Shown here: one piece after another, positions 36,741-47,043 of the stretch | Numbering within the stretch: position 1 is the stretch's first letter | Layout: each line of letters opens with the position of its first letter | From: Pseudomonas sp. SDI | GTDB lineage: Bacteria; Pseudomonadota; Gammaproteobacteria; Pseudomonadales; Pseudomonadaceae | Assembly (NCBI RefSeq): GCF_003105155.1 | Contig: NZ_QETK01000016.1 | Coordinates: forward strand, 1 to 64,000 | DNA length: 64,000 nucleotides | Direction: 5' to 3' | Program-made: the position numbers and the translations under genes | The notes under the pieces: model-generated | Seen by the model: only the letters and a program-made list of their open reading frames with translations | Database searches by the model: none | Told to the model about the DNA's origin: nothing

Positions 36741-37692
36741 GTGGCTCGCGCAGCACTTCCAGCACCCGTCGTTCGAACTCGGGCAATTCATCGAGAAACA
36801 GTACGCCGTGATGGGCCAGGGTAATTTCCCCTGGCTGCGGGCGGCTGCCGCCGCCGACCAGGGCGGCACCGGAGGCCGAATGGTGCGGGTGGCGAAAGGG
36901 GCGCTGGGGCCAACTGCTCAGTGGCACCGGGCTGGCCACCGACTGGATCGCCGCCACTTCCAGCGCTTCGCGTTCATCCAGCGCCGGCAGCAGGCCGGGC
37001 AGGCGGCTGGCGAGCAGGGTCTTGCCAGTGCCGGGCGGGCCGCTGAACAACAGATTGTGCGCCCCGGCCGCCGCGATCAGCAGGGCGCGTTTGGCCGCCA
37101 ACTGGCCCTGCACCTCGCAGAGGTCGGGGTAGGGTCGGCTGTGCAGTAGCAGGCCGTTAGCCTGATAGGCGTTGAGCGGCTGTTGGCCACTGAGGTGGCC
37201 GACCAGTTCCAGCAGGTGCTCGACCGCATACACGACCAGCCCCGAGGCCAGGCAGGCTTCTTCGGCATTCTCTTTGGGGACCACCAGTGCGCGCCCGGCC
37301 TCACGGGCGGCCAGCGCCGCTGGCAGCACGCCCTGCACGGGTCGTAGGGCGCCGGACAGGGCCAGCTCGCCGAGGCATTCGATGCCGTGCAGCGCTGCCG
37401 CAGGCATCTGCCCATTGGCCGCAAGGATGCCCAGGGCGATGGCCAGGTCGAAGCGTCCACCGTCCTTGGGCAGGTCGGCGGGGGCGAGGTTGAGGGTGAT
37501 GCGCCGGGCGGGGAATTCCAGGCCTGAATTGAGGATCGCGCTGCGAACGCGGTCTTTGCTTTCCTTGACCGTGGCTTCGGGCAGGCCGACCAGGGTCAGC
37601 GCTGGCAGGCCGTTGGCCAGGTGTGCTTCGACGATGACAGCGGGGGCCAGTACGCCGACCTGGGCGCGGCTGTGGACAAGGGCAAGGGACAT
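36741..37692 (-). pseudogene. comM: comM (yifB) N-terminal fragment
   Basis: Residues 1 to about 317 of ComM: the N-terminal ChlI domain ([20 protein letters not shown]), Walker [17 protein letters not shown] and Walker [10 protein letters not shown], ending at LREPL. Translation then runs into the element and stops at 36616 after about 42 foreign codons. The start at 37692 gives the family N-terminus. The missing part is at 28394-28935. Confidence 0.93.
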
Positions 37693-37797
37693 GAACGCTC
37701 CATGATCGCTACGAGGCCGCGTCCTGCGGCTTGGCAAAGGATAGTGGGGCGTGGGGCTACTGCGCGGGGGAGAGTGCGTCAGGGTTTGTCAGAAACG

Positions 37798-37927
37798 GTG
37801 GGCGCTGGTTTGCCTGCGATCTGCCGCGAAGCGGCAGCAAAACCTATACATGCGGTGTTTCAAGAACATCGCGGGCTGAGGCTTTACGAGCGCTGCGCAC
37901 TCGGTCGCAGGCAAGCCAGCGCCTACA
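37798..37927. repeat. Inverted REP pair (REPIN-like)
   Basis: GTGGGCGCTGGTTTGCCTGCGA (37798-37819) and TCGCAGGCAAGCCAGCGCCTAC (37906-37927) are reverse complements with two mismatches. A CTGCCGC-GAA-GCGGCAG hairpin follows the first. It lies between comM and ubiK, in an otherwise gene-free stretch of 268 bases. Confidence 0.7.
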
Positions 37928-37960
37928 GGCGATTGCTGCCAGTCAGTCAGGCGGAGCAGC

Positions 37961-38224
37961 TTACTCGGCGGCTACCGGCTGCAACCGCGCTTCCATCTCC
38001 TCAACTTTCGCCTCCAACGCTTCCAGCCGCGCGCGGGTGCGGGCCAGCACCACCATCTGGCTGTCGAACTCTTCCCGGCTCACCAGCTCCAGTTTGCTGA
38101 AACCGCTCTGCAGCAGGGCCTTGAACTGGCTCTCCAGTTCGCTGCGCGGTTGCGAGGTGTCGCCGCTGAACAGGCGCGAGGCCTGATCGCTCAGGGCATC
38201 AAGAAAGGCTTTGGGCGCGAGCAT
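37961..38224 (-). CDS. ubiK: Ubiquinone biosynthesis accessory factor UbiK
   Basis: 87 residues, YqiC/BMFP family. An amphipathic N-terminal helix and a C-terminal coiled coil (LARTRARLEALEAKVEEMEA) match UbiK, which trimerises and helps the Ubi complex at the membrane. I start at the ATG at 38224 (MLAPKAFLDAL). Divergent from glnK. Confidence 0.88.
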   Translation of the reverse strand: MLAPKAFLDALSDQASRLFSGDTSQPRSELESQFKALLQSGFSKLELVSREEFDSQMVVLARTRARLEALEAKVEEMEARLQPVAAE

Positions 38225-38252
38225 GATCGTCCGTCCGGTAACTGCACAATGA

Positions 38253-38906
<654 letters not shown>

Positions 38907-38946
38907 ACAAGCCGCCCCAAACCCCAACGCCCCAGGAGATAACAAC

Positions 38947-40278
38947 ATGACTCTGCGTCAGTTCGCAGGGCTAGGAGCCCTTTTGTCCCTCGTAATGCCC
39001 GGCCTGGCCCTGGCAGAGGAGGCAGCCCCCGTGCTCAACTCCGGCGACACCGCCTGGATGTTGACCGCCACAGCCCTGGTGCTGTTCATGACCATCCCCG
39101 GCCTGGCCCTGTTCTACGGCGGCATGGTGCGGTCCAAAAACGTGCTTTCGGTGATGATGCAGTGCTTCGCCATCACCGGCCTGATCAGTGTGCTCTGGGT
39201 TATCTACGGCTACAGCATGGCGTTCGATACCACCGGTATGGAACAGGGTGTAGTCAACTTCAATTCCTTCGTGGGCGGCTTGTCCAAGGCCTTCCTTGCC
39301 GGTGTCACCCCGGCCAGCCTGACCTCGCCGACGGCGCTGTTCCCGGAAGCGGTGTTCATCACCTTCCAGATGACCTTCGCCATCATCACCCCTGCGCTGA
39401 TCGTCGGTGCCTTCGCCGAGCGGATGAAGTTCTCCGCCATGCTGATCTTCATGGGCGTGTGGTTCACCCTGGTCTACGCACCGATTGCGCACATGGTCTG
39501 GAGCGGTAACGGCGGCCTGATGTGGGACTGGGGCGTACTCGACTTCGCCGGCGGCACCGTGGTGCACATCAACGCCGGTATCGCCGGCCTGGTGGCGTGC
39601 CTGGTACTGGGCAAGCGCAAAGGCTTCCCGACCACGCCAATGGCCCCGCACAACCTCGGTTACACCCTGATGGGCGCGGCCATGCTGTGGATCGGCTGGT
39701 TCGGCTTCAACGCCGGCTCCGCTGCGGCGGCCAATGGCACTGCCGGCATGGCCATGCTGGTGACCCAGATCGCTACCGCTGCGGCGGCCCTGGGCTGGAT
39801 GTTCGCCGAATGGCTGACCCACGGTAAGCCAAGTGCCTTGGGCATCGCCTCGGGTGTGGTGGCCGGCCTGGTTGCGGTGACCCCGGCGGCTGGCACTGTT
39901 GGCCCGATGGGGGCGCTGGTGATTGGCCTGGTGGCCGGTGTGGTTTGCTACTTCTGCGCCACCAGCCTGAAACGCAAGCTGGGCTACGACGACTCGCTGG
40001 ACGCCTTCGGTGTACACGGTATCGGCGGTATCGTCGGGGCAATCCTCACCGGCGTGTTCGCCGCCCCGGCCCTGGGCGGCTTCGGCACCGTCACCGACAT
40101 CGGTGCGCAGGTCTGGATTCAGGCCAAAGGTGTCGGCTTTACCGTGATCTACACTGCAATCGTCACTTACCTGATCCTCAAGGTACTGGATCTGGTGATG
40201 GGCCTGCGGGTAAACGAAGAAGAAGAAGCGGTCGGTCTGGACCTTGCTCAGCACAACGAGCGTGGCTACAACCTGTAA
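38947..40278 (+). CDS. amtB: Ammonium transporter AmtB
   Basis: 443 residues with a cleavable signal peptide (LLSLVMPGLALAEE) and about eleven membrane helices. The family's twin-histidine region (TVVHINAGIAGLVA and DAFGVHGIGGIVGA) and FNAGSA are present. Imports ammonium at the inner membrane, controlled by GlnK. A terminator follows. Confidence 0.96.
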   Translation: MTLRQFAGLGALLSLVMPGLALAEEAAPVLNSGDTAWMLTATALVLFMTIPGLALFYGGMVRSKNVLSVMMQCFAITGLISVLWVIYGYSMAFDTTGMEQGVVNFNSFVGGLSKAFLAGVTPASLTSPTALFPEAVFITFQMTFAIITPALIVGAFAERMKFSAMLIFMGVWFTLVYAPIAHMVWSGNGGLMWDWGVLDFAGGTVVHINAGIAGLVACLVLGKRKGFPTTPMAPHNLGYTLMGAAMLWIGWFGFNAGSAAAANGTAGMAMLVTQIATAAAALGWMFAEWLTHGKPSALGIASGVVAGLVAVTPAAGTVGPMGALVIGLVAGVVCYFCATSLKRKLGYDDSLDAFGVHGIGGIVGAILTGVFAAPALGGFGTVTDIGAQVWIQAKGVGFTVIYTAIVTYLILKVLDLVMGLRVNEEEEAVGLDLAQHNERGYNL

Positions 40279-40295
40279 CGACCTCGAAAAAAACG

Positions 40296-40320
40296 TGCCC
40301 GGTTCGCCGGGCATTTTTTT
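40296..40320 (+). terminator. Terminator after amtB
   Basis: TGCCCGG-TTCG-CCGGGCA followed by seven T. Confidence 0.9.
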
Positions 40321-40438
40321 GCCCGAATTTTGAACGTTGAGCGCTGCGCAAACGGTTTACTGGCGCAGTTTTTCCGTCAGGTGCGAAGGGGCTGAGATGT
40401 AGGTTTAAAACTTACAGGCATCAAGGATATTTAGGCAC

Positions 40439-40466
40439 TTTGCTTTTTCCCAGAGCACGCTAGAAT
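40439..40466 (+). promoter_or_regulatory. Sigma70-like promoter upstream of sutA
   Basis: TTTGCT and TAGAAT separated by 16 bases. The 188-base leader to the sutA start shows no obvious gene. Confidence 0.5.
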
Positions 40467-40653
40467 GCGCGCCGTGGGGTGCAGACACAGTGTCCGCAGA
40501 CTTCACCGCCCTTTGCTAGGCTTGTCCAAGAACAAGCCGCCGATGCAGCGTGAGCCGATGCTCCCCGGGCCCGAACTTTTCTCTGGCAGCTTTCGACATC
40601 CGGTGCTGCTGGTCTATAACTAACCTGCTTTTCGCAAGTCATGAGGTAGAAAC

Positions 40654-40974
40654 ATGAGCGACGACGATCTGGAAACCGACGACCTCGAAGTGGGCGACGA
40701 CGAAGGCGATGAAGGCCTTGACGCGGCTGCTGACGACGTAGCCGATGACAGCGGTGACGACAGTCCGGCCCCGGTGGCCAAGGGCAAGTCCAAGGCGGCT
40801 GTTTCGGTAGATGAAATGCCGAGCATGGAAGCCAAGCAAAAGGAGCGTGATGCCCTGGCCAAGGCGATGGAAGAGTTTCTCTCCCGTGGCGGCAAGGTGC
40901 AGGAAGTCGAGGCCAATGTGGTCGCCGACCCGCCCAAGAAGCCGGACAACAAGTACGGTAGCCGCCCTATCTAA
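40654..40974 (+). CDS. sutA: Transcriptional regulator SutA (RNA polymerase-binding)
   Basis: 106 residues. A very acidic, disordered N-terminal tail is followed by the conserved core MEAKQKERDALAKAMEEFLS and a C-terminus ending in NKYGSRPI, as in SutA of P. aeruginosa. It binds RNA polymerase and raises transcription, notably of ribosomal genes, during slow growth. GAGG lies upstream of the ATG. Flanked by a terminator on each side. Confidence 0.9.
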   Translation: MSDDDLETDDLEVGDDEGDEGLDAAADDVADDSGDDSPAPVAKGKSKAAVSVDEMPSMEAKQKERDALAKAMEEFLSRGGKVQEVEANVVADPPKKPDNKYGSRPI

Positions 40975-40992
40975 GGGTTACCGTCAGCAAAG

Positions 40993-41019
40993 AAGCCCGC
41001 CGTCGCTGCGGGCTTTTTT
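40993..41019 (+). terminator. Terminator after sutA
   Basis: AAGCCCGC-(7)-GCGGGCTT followed by a T run. Confidence 0.88.
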
Positions 41020-41069
41020 GTGGGCGTGTGGTGCTCGGCGCTGTACCTGTAGGCGTCAAGGCCGATCTT

Positions 41070-41765
41070 TCAGCGCCAGCGTGCCAGCACCTCGGGCAGT
41101 TGCGACAGGCGCTGGATCTCCGCGTCCGGGCGTTGTGTGGATGCCCAGGCCTTGCCCTGCGGGTTGAACCATACCGCGCGCAAGCCGGCCTGCTGGGCGC
41201 CGGCAATGTCGTCGCCGGGGTGGTCGCCGACATGCACCGCCGCGCCGGCCTCTACCTGGCCCTGGCGCAACGCCTCGAGAAACGGTGCCGGGTCCGGCTT
41301 GCCGATGCCCAGATCCTCGGCACACAGCGCAAACTTGAAGTAATCCGCCAGCCCGATGCGGCGCACATCGGCATTGCCATTGGTTACCACGCCCAGGGTA
41401 TAGCTGTGCCGCAGGATCTCCAGCACCGGCTGCACCTCGGGGAAAATATCGACCTGCTGCCGCGCATGCAGGAACACCTCGAAACCCTCGTTGGCCAGTT
41501 CCTTGGCGTGAGCGGCGCTGTAGCCGACGTCCTCCAAGGCATGGAACAGCACCCGTCGGCGCAACGCGCTGATGCGATGCCTGAGCCCGGGTTCGGCCTG
41601 TACCAGGCGCTCGCGGATCGCGTACAGGTGCTCCACCGGCACCGCGCCGAGGCTCGGCGCATTGGCCGCCAGCCAGTCGCGCAGCACGGCTTCGGCACTG
41701 ACAATCACCGGCGCGGTATCCCACAGCGTGTCGTCGAGGTCGAAGGTGATCAGCTGGATGCTCAT
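41070..41765 (-). CDS. HAD-IA family hydrolase
   Basis: 231 residues. Motif I DLDDTLWD, motif II VTNG, motif III lysine and motif [13 protein letters not shown] are all present, so it is an active-looking phosphatase of the HAD superfamily. Substrate unknown. Its ATG overlaps the xerC stop (ATGA), so it is the last gene of the lptM-lysA-dapF-DUF484-xerC operon. Confidence 0.88.
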   Translation of the reverse strand: MSIQLITFDLDDTLWDTAPVIVSAEAVLRDWLAANAPSLGAVPVEHLYAIRERLVQAEPGLRHRISALRRRVLFHALEDVGYSAAHAKELANEGFEVFLHARQQVDIFPEVQPVLEILRHSYTLGVVTNGNADVRRIGLADYFKFALCAEDLGIGKPDPAPFLEALRQGQVEAGAAVHVGDHPGDDIAGAQQAGLRAVWFNPQGKAWASTQRPDAEIQRLSQLPEVLARWR

Positions 41766-42661
41766 GAGTCGTCGCCTTTACTGCGTTTGGCCCGAGGGTG
41801 GGCGCTGTCGTACACCGCAGCCAGATGCTGGAAGTCCAGGTGAGTGTAGATCTGCGTGGTGGCGATGTCGGCATGGCCGAGCATTTCCTGTACTGCGCGC
41901 AGGTCCTGGGACGATTCGAGCAAATGGCTGGCGAAGGAATGTCGCAACATGTGCGGGTGCAGCTTCTGCCCCAGCTCGCGTACCCCAGCGGCCTGCACGC
42001 GCAGTTGGATCGCCCGCGGGCCGAGCCGCCGACCCTGCTTGCTGATGAATACCGCGTCGTCCTGCGGGGCGCCGATGCCGCGCATTTTCAGCCACTCATC
42101 GAGGGCCTCGCGGGCCTTGCGGCCAATTGGCAACACACGGGTCTTGCTGCCCTTGCCATGCACCTGGATCAGCCCGGCCGGCAGGTCGAGCTGGCCCAGG
42201 TCGAGGCTGGTCAGCTCGGACAGGCGCAGCCCCGAGCTGTAGAACAGCTCTAGCATGGCCTGGTCGCGGCGGGCGATGAAGTCGTTGTCCACCGCGCCGT
42301 CCAGCAGTTGCAGGGCGCGATCGGTGTCGAGGGTCTTGGGCAGACGGCGCTCGCCCTTCGGCGCTGTCAGGCCGTTGGCCGGGTCGTGGCTGCACAGGCC
42401 TTCGCGGTTCAGGTAGCGGTAGAAACCGCGCACTGCCGAGAGCATCCGCGCCAGGCTGCGCGAGGACTGCCCGGCATGGTGCTGGCGGGCGACGAACTGG
42501 CGCAGTTGCTGAATGTGCAGGTCACCCCAACTGCCGATGCCGGTCTTCTCACAGAAGGCCAGGACGTTGTCGAGGTCGCGGCGGTAGGCCAGCTGGGTGT
42601 GCTCGGACACCTGGCGCTCGTTGCGCAGGTGCGCGCAAAACGCCTGCAGCTGGCGCTTCAT
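41762..42661 (-). CDS. xerC: Site-specific tyrosine recombinase XerC
   Basis: 299 residues. Catalytic residues are visible: R in [12 protein letters not shown]-x-x-R in [13 protein letters not shown], and Y in TTQIYTHLD. With XerD it resolves chromosome dimers at dif. Overlaps DUF484 by one base (TGATG) and the HAD gene by four. This is a housekeeping recombinase, unrelated to the comM element. Confidence 0.96.
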   Translation of the reverse strand: MKRQLQAFCAHLRNERQVSEHTQLAYRRDLDNVLAFCEKTGIGSWGDLHIQQLRQFVARQHHAGQSSRSLARMLSAVRGFYRYLNREGLCSHDPANGLTAPKGERRLPKTLDTDRALQLLDGAVDNDFIARRDQAMLELFYSSGLRLSELTSLDLGQLDLPAGLIQVHGKGSKTRVLPIGRKAREALDEWLKMRGIGAPQDDAVFISKQGRRLGPRAIQLRVQAAGVRELGQKLHPHMLRHSFASHLLESSQDLRAVQEMLGHADIATTQIYTHLDFQHLAAVYDSAHPRAKRSKGDDS

Positions 42662-43395
42662 CAGCGCACCGGGCGCAGGGTGGTAAAGCGCGGGATGACC
42701 CGGCCCAGCACTTCGGCAATGTAACCGAGGAACAGCGTCCCGACCGTGCTCTTGTAGTGCTGCGGGTCGCGGCTGCCGATGGCCAGCACACCGTGCAGGC
42801 CCTGGTAGTCGAGCGGGGCGACGGCGCTGGAAGCGACTTCCTTGCGCTGCTCCTCGCCAAACAGGAACGCCAGCTCATGCTCGCGCAGGTTGCCGCTGAC
42901 GGTCTTGCCGCCACCGAGCAGGCCGCCGATGGTTTGTTGGGCCTCGGCCGTGTTGACCCAACGGCCGATCGGCGTGGCGTTCTCGCTGAACAGGATAAGG
43001 CTGACGAAGGGCACCTGGAATTCCTGGCGTAGGCTGTCTTCCACGGCCATGACCACCGCTTCGAGGCTGTCGGCGTCGAGCAGGTCGAGGATCAGGCGGC
43101 GGGTTTTTTCGAACAGGCGGTCGTTGTCGCGGGCAACGTCCATCAGGTGCGAGAGGCGGTGGCGCATCTCGATGTTGCGCTCGCGCAGCAGCGTGAGCTG
43201 GCGCTCCACCAGCGACACACTGTCGCCGCGCTGGTGGGGGATGTGCAGTTCGGCGAGCAGCTCGTCGCGCGCGCTGAAGAAGGTCGGGTGGTCGCGTAGG
43301 TAGGCAGCCACGGCTTCAGCCCCGAGGGTGGGCGTCGAGCCCTCCACATTGCTGTCGCTGGGCTGTTCGGCTGGCGCCTGGGGCTGATCGTTCAT
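42661..43395 (-). CDS. DUF484 family protein (GAF-like)
   Basis: 244 residues with a helical N-terminus and a GAF-like C-terminal domain; the family is conserved next to xerC in pseudomonads and enterobacteria and has no defined role. Start at 43395 (GAGGAAG upstream) rather than the longer frame. Cotranscribed between dapF and xerC. Confidence 0.88.
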   Translation of the reverse strand: MNDQPQAPAEQPSDSNVEGSTPTLGAEAVAAYLRDHPTFFSARDELLAELHIPHQRGDSVSLVERQLTLLRERNIEMRHRLSHLMDVARDNDRLFEKTRRLILDLLDADSLEAVVMAVEDSLRQEFQVPFVSLILFSENATPIGRWVNTAEAQQTIGGLLGGGKTVSGNLREHELAFLFGEEQRKEVASSAVAPLDYQGLHGVLAIGSRDPQHYKSTVGTLFLGYIAEVLGRVIPRFTTLRPVR

Positions 43396-43408
43396 GGCTG
43401 GTACTTCC

Positions 43409-44239
43409 TCATAGACGAACCTGTCCTTCATACACGCGCACGGCGGGGCCGGTCATCAATACCGACGTGCCGGGACCGCCCCACTCGATGGACAGGCGTC
43501 CACCCGGCAGGTCGATCAGCAGCGGCGAATCCATCCAGCCCTGGCTGATGGCCGCCACGGCAGCTGCACAGGCGCCGGTACCGCAGGCCTGGGTTTCCCC
43601 GGCACCGCGTTCCCACACGCGCAACTGCGCGCGGTGGCGGTCGATCACTTGCAGGAAGCCGACATTCACCCGTTGCGGGAAGCGCGGATGGTGTTCGATC
43701 TGCGGACCGAGTTCGTGTACCGGGGCGCTGTTGATGTCATCGACGCGCAGCACCGCATGCGGGTTGCCCATCGACACCGCGGCCAGTTCCACCGTGCGCC
43801 CGGCCACTTCCAGCGGGTAGCTTGCGGCCTGGGCCGGTGCCTGGAACGGGATCTCTGCCGGAACCAGCCGTGGCGGGCCCATGTCGACGCAGATCTGCCC
43901 GTCGTTGCGCACGTCGAGTTCGATGATGCCGCCACGGGTTTCGACGCGGATGCGTTTCTTCGCGGTCAGGCGTTTATCCAGCACGAAGCGCGCAAAGCAG
44001 CGCGCACCGTTACCGCACTGCTCAACTTCGGAGCCGTCGGCGTTGAAGATCCGGTAGCGGAAATCCACTTCCGGGTTGCTCGGTGCCTCGACGATCAGCA
44101 ACTGGTCGAAACCAACGCCGGTGTGCCGGTCACCCCATTGCTTGGCGTGCTTGGGCAGGATGTGCGCGTGCTGGCTGACCAGGTCGAGGACCATGAAGTC
44201 ATTGCCCAACCCATGCATTTTGGTAAAACGCAGCAGCAT
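43409..44239 (-). CDS. dapF: Diaminopimelate epimerase
   Basis: 276 residues. Catalytic cysteines in [11 protein letters not shown] and [12 protein letters not shown]. Interconverts LL- and meso-diaminopimelate for lysine and peptidoglycan. The start at 44239 ([15 protein letters not shown]) is the family N-terminus. It lies 4 bases after lysA. Confidence 0.97.
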   Translation of the reverse strand: MLLRFTKMHGLGNDFMVLDLVSQHAHILPKHAKQWGDRHTGVGFDQLLIVEAPSNPEVDFRYRIFNADGSEVEQCGNGARCFARFVLDKRLTAKKRIRVETRGGIIELDVRNDGQICVDMGPPRLVPAEIPFQAPAQAASYPLEVAGRTVELAAVSMGNPHAVLRVDDINSAPVHELGPQIEHHPRFPQRVNVGFLQVIDRHRAQLRVWERGAGETQACGTGACAAAVAAISQGWMDSPLLIDLPGGRLSIEWGGPGTSVLMTGPAVRVYEGQVRL

Positions 44240-44243
44240 GGGG

Positions 44244-45491
44244 TCACTCCGGCAGCAGGCTTTCGCCGGCAAACAGCTCGGCCACGGTTTCGCGGCGACG
44301 CACTTCGAATGCCTGGTCGCCATCTACCAGCACCTCGGCGCAACGGCCGCGGGTGTTGTAGTTGGAGCTCATGACGAAGCCATAGGCACCGGCCGAATGC
44401 ACGGCCAGCAGGTCGCCTTCGGCCAGGTTCAGGGTGCGTTCCTTGGCCAGGAAGTCGCCGGTTTCACAGATCGGCCCGACCACGTCGTAGGTGCGGCCTT
44501 CGCCTTCGCGCGGCTGCACGGCGCTGACGTCCATCCAGGCCTGGTACAGCGCCGGGCGGATCAGGTCGTTCATCGCCGCGTCGACGATGGCGAAGTCTTT
44601 GTGTCCGGTGTGCTTGAGGTACTCGACGCGGGTCAGCAGCACGCCGGCGTTGGCCACGATGTAGCGGCCCGGTTCGAACACCAGCGCCAGATCGCGATCG
44701 CCGACGCGCGCGCGGATCGCCTTGATGTAGTCGCCGGCCAGCGGTGGCTCTTCGTCGCGATAGCGCACGCCAACGCCGCCACCCAGGTCGAGGTGACGCA
44801 GCAGGATGCCACAATCGCCCAGGCGGTCGATCAGGTCCAGCAGGCGGTCGAGGGCATCGAGGAACGGCTCGAGGGTGGTCAGTTGTGAACCGATATGGCA
44901 GTCGACGCCGACCACTTCCAGGTTCGGCAGCTGCGCGGCGCGGATGTAGACCTCCTCGGCGTCGGCAATGGCGATGCCGAACTTGTTCTCTTTGAGACCG
45001 GTGGAGATATACGGGTGGGTGCCGGCATCGACGTCCGGGTTGACCCGCAGCGAAACCGGCGCGCGGACGCCCATCTCGGCGGCAACCACTTGCAGGCGTT
45101 CGAGCTCGTCGGTGGATTCGACGTTGAAGCAGTGCACACCGACTTCGAGGGCGCGGCGCATGTCTTCACGGGTTTTGCCAACGCCGGAGAAGACCACGCG
45201 ATCGGCGCGGCCGCCAGCGGCCAGCACGCGCTCCAGTTCACCGCCGGAGACGATGTCGAACCCGGCGCCGAGACGCGCCAGCAGGTTCAGCACCGCGAGG
45301 TTGGAGTTGGCTTTGACCGCGTAGCAGACCAGGTGCGAAACACCCTGCAGGGCATCGGCATAGCTGCGGTACTGGGCTTCGATGTGGGCCCGCGAGTACA
45401 CGTAGGTCGGCGTACCGAACTGTTCGGCGATAGCCGACAGGGCCACGCCTTCCGCGAACAGTTGCCCGTCGCGGTAGTTGAAAGCGTCCAT
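44244..45491 (-). CDS. lysA: Diaminopimelate decarboxylase
   Basis: 415 residues, PLP fold type III. Lysine in [12 protein letters not shown] is the PLP site, and [11 protein letters not shown] carries the second-subunit cysteine. Makes L-lysine from meso-diaminopimelate. Between lptM and dapF in one operon. Together with hglS and amaAB elsewhere in the window this places lysine synthesis and degradation within 25 kb. Confidence 0.97.
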   Translation of the reverse strand: MDAFNYRDGQLFAEGVALSAIAEQFGTPTYVYSRAHIEAQYRSYADALQGVSHLVCYAVKANSNLAVLNLLARLGAGFDIVSGGELERVLAAGGRADRVVFSGVGKTREDMRRALEVGVHCFNVESTDELERLQVVAAEMGVRAPVSLRVNPDVDAGTHPYISTGLKENKFGIAIADAEEVYIRAAQLPNLEVVGVDCHIGSQLTTLEPFLDALDRLLDLIDRLGDCGILLRHLDLGGGVGVRYRDEEPPLAGDYIKAIRARVGDRDLALVFEPGRYIVANAGVLLTRVEYLKHTGHKDFAIVDAAMNDLIRPALYQAWMDVSAVQPREGEGRTYDVVGPICETGDFLAKERTLNLAEGDLLAVHSAGAYGFVMSSNYNTRGRCAEVLVDGDQAFEVRRRETVAELFAGESLLPE

Positions 45492-45500
45492 GGGGATCCC

Positions 45501-45638
45501 TTACTGGTGCTGGTGCGAGTGCGACTTCTTGCCGTCCTTGCCATCTTCAGGCAGGTACAGCGGGCCTTTCTGACCGCAGGCGGAGACAAGGCAGGCAACC
45601 GCGACGAGCGCCGCGAGGGAGGAAATCAGGCGCTTCAT
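45501..45638 (-). CDS. lptM: LPS translocon maturation lipoprotein LptM (YifL)
   Basis: 45 residues, too short for many gene finders. The lipobox [14 protein letters not shown] is diagnostic of YifL/LptM, a small outer-membrane lipoprotein that helps LptD mature. The tail is lysine- and histidine-rich. AAGGA is upstream of the ATG. First gene of a six-gene operon. Confidence 0.9.
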   Translation of the reverse strand: MKRLISSLAALVAVACLVSACGQKGPLYLPEDGKDGKKSHSHQHQ

Positions 45639-45673
45639 GGCGAAATCCTTTAATTTAAGCAGTATTGCGCCCG

Positions 45674-45679
45674 AGTATA
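45674..45679 (-). promoter_or_regulatory. -10 element of the lptM-lysA operon
   Basis: TATACT on the minus strand, 36 bases ahead of lptM; no convincing -35. Confidence 0.4.
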
Positions 45680-45821
45680 CCGAGCGCCCGGCGGCTTGCC
45701 TATGCGGCCGGCCAGCCGTCGGGCGGCACGGGTGGCATGGGGTGTTAATCTTTGCATTCGAGGCGCCGCGCTCGTATCTTGCCCGGCTTGCGTGTGAGCA
45801 GATATTTTCGAGGTTCTTGCA

Positions 45822-46154
45822 ATGAGTTTGACCGAAGCGCGTTTTCACGACCTGGTCGACGCGACCCAACAGGCCCTGGAAGACCTGTTCGATGAGAGCG
45901 GGATGGACCTGGATATGGAGAACGCCGCCGGTGTTCTGACCATCACCTTCGACAACGGCAGCCAACTGATCTTCAGTCGCCAGGAGCCGCTGCGTCAGTT
46001 GTGGCTGGCCGACCGTTCCGGTGGCTTCCACTTCGACTACGACGAGCAGAGCAACAAGTGGACCTGTGAGAAAACCGAGGAACTGCTCGGTGAAATGCTC
46101 GAGCGCATCGTCTGGGCGCGGGCCGGCGAAAAGCTCGACTTCGACGAGATCTGA
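45822..46154 (+). CDS. cyaY: Iron-sulfur cluster assembly protein CyaY (frataxin)
   Basis: 110 residues. Acidic first helix ([20 protein letters not shown]), then [15 protein letters not shown] and [14 protein letters not shown], the bacterial frataxin sheet. Binds iron and tunes IscS. Divergent from lptM. A DUF1289 gene follows by one base. Confidence 0.94.
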   Translation: MSLTEARFHDLVDATQQALEDLFDESGMDLDMENAAGVLTITFDNGSQLIFSRQEPLRQLWLADRSGGFHFDYDEQSNKWTCEKTEELLGEMLERIVWARAGEKLDFDEI

Positions 46155-46155
46155 G

Positions 46156-46377
46156 ATGAGCAGCGTAAGCAAACCGGCCAAGCCGCTGTACAGCAACGTC
46201 AGCCCGGCGGTGCCGTCGCCCTGCATCAGCCTGTGTCGGCTCGACGAAGCCAAGGTCTGCCTGGGCTGTTTCCGCCACGTCGAGGACATTCGTCAGTGGC
46301 GTGCGGCCGACGACCAGCAGCGCCGGCAGATCGTCGGCCAGGCCGAACAGCGCCGCGCGGCGGCCAGCGCGGGCTGA
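46156..46377 (+). CDS. DUF1289 domain-containing protein
   Basis: 73 residues. Cysteine motif [20 protein letters not shown] with the following RxxxEIxxW-like helix is the DUF1289 signature, a probable metal-binding protein often seen as YdhL. The ATG follows the cyaY stop by one base, so they are cotranscribed. Function not established. Confidence 0.82.
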   Translation: MSSVSKPAKPLYSNVSPAVPSPCISLCRLDEAKVCLGCFRHVEDIRQWRAADDQQRRQIVGQAEQRRAAASAG

Positions 46378-46457
46378 TCCGCCTGCGGCGCTCGGGCGCT
46401 TGTGTATTTGCCGGGCTGTGGTAGTGTCGATCCTCATCGGCCTTGCCGAAATACCTG

Positions 46458-46487
46458 AAAACCCCGCCCTTGGGCGGGGTTTTGCTT
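46458..46487 (+). terminator. Terminator after the cyaY unit
   Basis: AAAACCCCGCCC paired with GGGCGGGGTTTT. Confidence 0.85.
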
Positions 46488-46549
46488 TATGTCGCCTGGC
46501 GAAACTTTTTGGTTATTCCTAGCCCAGAAACAAGGAGTCTGACTGGATC

Positions 46550-46960
46550 ATGAGCAGCAAGCCTTCCCTTATCCTCACCCGGCTGGACGTACAGCGGCTG
46601 GAGGAGATGCTCGACAACCTCGACGAGAACACGCCGGGCGTGCTGGCGTTGCAGGCCGAGCTGGACCGTGCCGAACAGGTGGTCGCGCACACCGAGGTTC
46701 CGGCGGGCGTCGTGACCATGAACTCGCGTGTGCATTGCCGCGAGGAAGCCAGTGGCAAGGATTACCACCTGACCCTGGTGTACCCGAAAGATGCCGGCGG
46801 TGACGGCAAGGTGTCGATCCTGGCGCCGATTGGCAGCGCCTTGCTGGGCTTGTCGGTGGGTGAGCAGATCGACTGGCCGGCGCCAGGCGGCAAGACCCTG
46901 AAGCTGACCTTGCTGGCGGTCGAGTACCAGCCGGAGGCGGCGGGGGATTTCGATCTCTGA
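46550..46960 (+). CDS. rnk: Nucleoside diphosphate kinase regulator (Rnk)
   Basis: 136 residues, GreA/GreB-like C-terminal domain with the N-terminal coiled coil shortened: VNSRV-type motif MNSRVHCREEASGKDYHLTL and VSILAPIGSALLGLSVGEQ. Rnk binds RNA polymerase and influences nucleotide levels and, in Pseudomonas, alginate. Monocistronic. Starts at 46550. Confidence 0.88.
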   Translation: MSSKPSLILTRLDVQRLEEMLDNLDENTPGVLALQAELDRAEQVVAHTEVPAGVVTMNSRVHCREEASGKDYHLTLVYPKDAGGDGKVSILAPIGSALLGLSVGEQIDWPAPGGKTLKLTLLAVEYQPEAAGDFDL

Positions 46961-46994
46961 TTCGCTGGCCCTGTTAGGGATGGCTTTGGGGTGA

Positions 46995-47029
46995 TTTTGT
47001 AGGAGCGGGACGCGCCCGCTCCTACAAAA
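46995..47029. repeat. REP-like perfect hairpin
   Basis: TTTTGTAGGAGCGGG and CCCGCTCCTACAAAA are exact complements with a 5-base loop. It lies between rnk and the convergent cyaA and may stop transcription from both sides. Confidence 0.8.
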
Positions 47030-47043
47030 GCTGAGCAGCTCTC

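Noticed and set aside
28394-37692. Two comM pieces as an ordinary frameshift or paralogues
   Set aside because: The parts are non-overlapping halves that join in frame at a 5-base repeat, so insertion explains them.
41762-42661. XerC as an element integrase
   Set aside because: It is in the conserved dapF-DUF484-xerC operon and is the housekeeping dif recombinase.
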